A DNA stretch of 42,072 bases from Oscillospiraceae bacterium. GTDB taxonomy: Bacteria > Bacillota > Clostridia > Oscillospirales > CAG-272. The stretch covers positions 1 through 42,072 of the forward strand of contig SVSK01000016.1 of NCBI GenBank assembly GCA_015064345.1. The letters run 5' to 3'. Positions 39,362 through 42,072 of this stretch are shown in pieces (position 1 is the stretch's first letter; each line of letters starts with the position of its first letter). The notes under the pieces are model-generated. The model made no database searches. It had not been told where the DNA came from and saw only the letters and a list, made by a program, of their open reading frames with translations. Made by a program: the position numbers and the translations under genes.

Positions 39362-41950
39362 TCAAATCAGTTTTTTCCATTCGTAAATAAGATTGAGTGC
39401 TTCGATAGGTGTGAGGGTGTTGATGTCAGTCTTTTTCAGCGCTTCCTTGATCTCGTCAAGAGCAATGTCGGCAAAGCTGAGGCTGAACTGCATTGTATCC
39501 TCTTCTGCACCCGTCGCAGACTTCTTTTGCGGCTTCTTTACGGGATTTCCCTCAAGCTCACGAAGAATGTCCTTGGCACGTCGTGTGATCTCACCGGGTA
39601 CGCCCGCAAGCTGTGCTACTTCAATACCGTAGCTGTCATCTGTGGGTCCGGGAACGATCTTGCGAAGGAATGTGATGCTGTCTCCGCGTTTCTTTGCGGC
39701 AATATTGTAGTTTACCACTCCGCGAAGCTCACTCTCAAGGGATGTAAGCTCGTGATAGTGTGTGGCGAACATTGTCTTTGCACCGACTTTTTTGCCTACG
39801 GTGTATTCGGCAACGGCGCGGGCAATGCTCATGCCGTCATATGTGGATGTACCGCGGCCTATCTCGTCATATACGATAAAGCTGCGGGATGTGGCGTTGT
39901 TGAGAATGTACGCTACCTCTTTCATCTCCAGCATGAAGGTGGACTGACCGGAAGCCAGATCATCGGATGCGCCGACTCTGGTAAAGAGCTTGTCAACCAC
40001 ACCGATTCTTGCGGAGGATGCAGGGACGAAAGAGCCGATCTGCGCCATGAGGATAATCAGCGCGGTCTGTCGCATGTAGGTGGACTTACCTGCCATATTA
40101 GGGCCTGTGATAAGCATGAGGCAGTTGTCAGAGGTGTTGAGGTAAGCGTCATTGGGTACGAAATAAGAGTCGCTGACGAACTTTTCCACCACGGGATGAC
40201 GTCCGTTCTTGATGTCGATTATATCGCTTCCGTCAACTGTGGGGCAGACGTAGGAATTTTGCGCTGCACATTCACCCAGGGAGATGAACACGTCAAGCTC
40301 GGCAAGTGCCTGTGCGGTTTGACGTATGCGGGAGGACTGGGCATTTACTGCCTCTCTTATTTCAACGAAAATATTGTATTCAAGCGCCTTAACTTTATCA
40401 TCCGCACCGAGGATAGTTGCTTCCATGTCCTTCAGCTCGTCTGTGATATAGCGCTCCTTGTCGGAGAGAGTCTGCTTTCTGATGTAGCCTGCGGGCACCT
40501 GATCTGCGGCTGAACGGGGAGTTTCAATGTAATAACCGAACACTCTGTTGTAGCCGATCTTCAGATTCTTGATGCCTGTTTTTTCTCTCTCATTTGCTTC
40601 GACTGTCTTGAGCCACTCCTTGCCGTTTGCCATGATATAGCGGAGATTGTCAACATCTTCGCTGTAGCCGGGCTTGATGATACCGCCCTCACGGATAACG
40701 AATGGGGGATTTTCGTCGATGGCGTCGTCAATAAGTTTGCAAACGTCAGTCAGCGGATCAAGTTCTGAGAATATCTCAGCCAGTGCACCGCTCTTCATGT
40801 CGGCAAGAGCCTCTTTGACTGCGGGAACAATGGAGAGAGTCTGGCAAATTGCTCTGAGGTCCCGTCCGCCTGCTGTGCCGTATGAGACCTTTGTGATAAG
40901 TCTTTCCATATCAAGCACGGGGGAGAGGTATTCTCTCAGCTCTTCACGAAGCATGAAGCTGTCACAAAGCTCTTCAACAGCCTGCTGACGGCTGAGAATT
41001 TCTGTAATATTTGTAAGCGGATGCTCGATCCACTGTCTCAGCAGACGTGCACCCATTGCGGTTTTTGTTTTGTCAAGCACCCAGAGGAGAGAGCCGCGCT
41101 TTTCTTTTGAGAGCATTGTCTCGCAAAGCTCAAGATTGCGGCGCGTGGACACGTCCATTTCAAGATACTGTGAGGACTCATACACCTTCAGCTTTTTGAT
41201 GTATGAGATGTCATTCATCTGGGTATCCTTGATATATTTCAGCGCCGCGCCTACTGCTATGAGAGCGGAACGGGGATTACCTGCAGTCTCTTCGCTGCCA
41301 AATTGATTATCGACTCTGAAAAGAGCTTCATCAGGCTCGAAAAATCCAACAGCAGCTTCGCTGAGGATCGCGTTCAGTCTTGTTTTGATGAATTCGGTAG
41401 CTCTTGGGAGATTTTTGCCGCTGCAGCTCATGATGATCTCACGGGGAGCGTAAGTTGAGAGCTCGTTTATGATGTCGTCTTCGTTAAGCTTGTCTCTGAA
41501 TGAGGTTGCGGCAATATATGCAGTTGAAATATCCGCAAAGCAAATGCCAACGGAGCTTCCATCAAAATAAACGGTTGCAAGATAGTTGTTTGACTCTTCG
41601 CGGAGCAGGTCTGTTTCAATAAGAGTGCCGGGTGTGATGATGCGAGTTACCTCGCGGCGTACGATGCCCTTTGCGGCTTTGGGGTCCTCAACCTGCTCGC
41701 AGATAGCAACCTTGTAGCCGTTTTCTATAAGCGTGCCGATATATCCCTCGCATGAGTGATAGGGCACACCGCACATAGGCGCACGCTGTTCTTCTCCGCA
41801 GTCGCGACCTGTCAGGGTAATTCCGAGAACAGAGGAAGCAAGCTGTGCGTCGTCAAAGAACATCTCATAGAAATCTCCGAGACGGTAAAAAAGGATAAAA
41901 TCCGGATATTTGTTTTTTATCTCAAAGTATTGCTGCATCATCGGAGTCAT
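39362..41950 (-). CDS. mutS: DNA mismatch recognition protein MutS
   Basis: Sliding-clamp ATPase that detects mismatches and recruits MutL. The 862-residue protein has the mismatch-reading Phe-X-Glu in GDFYEMF (F27, E29), Walker A GPNMAGKS (616-623), Walker B FIVYDEIGRGTSTYDG and ATHYHELT. Near the end QFSLSF (821-826) fits the QxxLxF beta-clamp binding motif, followed by the helical tetramerisation tail. ATG 41950 has GAGGTG about six bases upstream; the GTG at 41959 would lie inside that site. The first gene of a minus-strand set mutS-hydrolase-mutL-tgt-lplA-pheA. Confidence 0.96.
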   Translation of the reverse strand: MTPMMQQYFEIKNKYPDFILFYRLGDFYEMFFDDAQLASSVLGITLTGRDCGEEQRAPMCGVPYHSCEGYIGTLIENGYKVAICEQVEDPKAAKGIVRREVTRIITPGTLIETDLLREESNNYLATVYFDGSSVGICFADISTAYIAATSFRDKLNEDDIINELSTYAPREIIMSCSGKNLPRATEFIKTRLNAILSEAAVGFFEPDEALFRVDNQFGSEETAGNPRSALIAVGAALKYIKDTQMNDISYIKKLKVYESSQYLEMDVSTRRNLELCETMLSKEKRGSLLWVLDKTKTAMGARLLRQWIEHPLTNITEILSRQQAVEELCDSFMLREELREYLSPVLDMERLITKVSYGTAGGRDLRAICQTLSIVPAVKEALADMKSGALAEIFSELDPLTDVCKLIDDAIDENPPFVIREGGIIKPGYSEDVDNLRYIMANGKEWLKTVEANEREKTGIKNLKIGYNRVFGYYIETPRSAADQVPAGYIRKQTLSDKERYITDELKDMEATILGADDKVKALEYNIFVEIREAVNAQSSRIRQTAQALAELDVFISLGECAAQNSYVCPTVDGSDIIDIKNGRHPVVEKFVSDSYFVPNDAYLNTSDNCLMLITGPNMAGKSTYMRQTALIILMAQIGSFVPASSARIGVVDKLFTRVGASDDLASGQSTFMLEMKEVAYILNNATSRSFIVYDEIGRGTSTYDGMSIARAVAEYTVGKKVGAKTMFATHYHELTSLESELRGVVNYNIAAKKRGDSITFLRKIVPGPTDDSYGIEVAQLAGVPGEITRRAKDILRELEGNPVKKPQKKSATGAEEDTMQFSLSFADIALDEIKEALKKTDINTLTPIEALNLIYEWKKLI

Positions 41951-42072
41951 GAAACACACCTCTTTTTGAAATTGGTTCGTAATTTTGTAGGGTACGGCGT
42001 CCTCGACTTCAGACTTTGTTCAGTATGGCAGGCATTGTACTTGGAACCAAACGGTATGTGTCATCCTGAGCG
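41951..42072. other. upstream region of mutS with possible dispersed-repeat remnants
   Basis: 122 bases with no gene. A weak minus-strand promoter is possible (AACCAA at 42046-42051 and AGTATG at 42023-42028, read in reverse, 17-bp spacer). GTAGGGTACGGCGTCCTCGA near 41990 and TGTCATCCTGAGCG at the very end look like pieces of intergenic repeats often seen in Clostridia and metagenomic contigs. Confidence 0.35.

Noticed and set aside
39302-40513. Open frame of 403 codons antisense to mutS
   Set aside because: No Shine-Dalgarno, Cys/Gly/Val-rich shadow composition, and it covers conserved MutS ATPase motifs on the real strand.

Overview
The window looks like a chromosomal segment of a low-to-mid GC, Gram-positive Clostridia-type bacterium, plausibly a gut-associated Eubacteriales/Oscillospirales relative. 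This rests on the dcw (division and cell wall) cluster order without ftsA, a meso-DAP type MurE, GatCAB amidotransferase genes, a Mini-III RNase, strong Shine-Dalgarno sites and T-rich intrinsic terminators. Species cannot be read from the sequence. There are no rRNA genes, transposases, phage genes or CRISPR arrays. Almost everything is core metabolism or cell biology.

Layout: (1) 1-4863 holds the 3' end of an unknown gene, pepT (tripeptidase T), an XRE regulator flanked by two copies of one terminator, a three-domain S1 RNA-binding protein on the minus strand, and a YczE-like membrane protein. (2) 4864-6911 is a tRNA region. Two nearly identical Val-Asp-Phe-Gly tRNA operons each have a consensus promoter, and each is followed by composite repeat units. 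These units contain a terminator hairpin, an optional 51-bp inverted-repeat insert and a second double-hairpin block. (3) 6918-10753 is a tight operon: DJ-1 family protein, 5-formyltetrahydrofolate cyclo-ligase, CPBP protease and MltG transglycosylase. It converges on a YihY-type membrane protein. (4) 11728-15758 is nfo (endonuclease IV) overlapping a divergent gatC, then gatA and gatB. (5) 16223-30385 is the dcw cluster: mraZ, rsmH, ftsL-like, class B PBP with PASTA domains, murE, murF, mraY, ftsW, murG, divIB/ftsQ and ftsZ. The genes murD, murC, murB and ftsA are absent from the cluster. (6) 30562-32743 is mrnC, hom (homoserine dehydrogenase) and a double-ACT regulator. (7) 32781-41950, minus strand, is read as mutS, alpha/beta hydrolase, mutL, tgt, lplA, pheA.

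How the genes work together: region 5 makes lipid II (MurE, MurF, MraY, MurG), polymerises and crosslinks it (FtsW with the PBP) and scaffolds the septum (FtsL, DivIB, FtsZ). MltG in region 3 trims or terminates the new glycan strands. MraZ is the likely local repressor, and 10-bp phased G-rich repeats suited to it lie in front of its own gene. Regions 2 and 4 serve translation (tRNAs, and Gln/Asn-tRNA amidation by GatCAB). Region 7 joins mismatch repair to tRNA queuosine insertion and to lipoate and phenylalanine metabolism.

The most interesting signals are: the composite repeats behind the tRNA operons; evidence that the tRNA operons were homogenised although their promoters diverged; a hydrolase translationally coupled into the mutS-mutL pair; Arg/Gln/Asn-rich disordered N-terminal tails shared by MltG, FtsW, DivIB and the FtsL-like protein; two 10-bp phased arrays upstream of mraZ; and the duplicated terminator around the XRE gene. 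I did not find clear evidence of a wholly new defence or mobile system.
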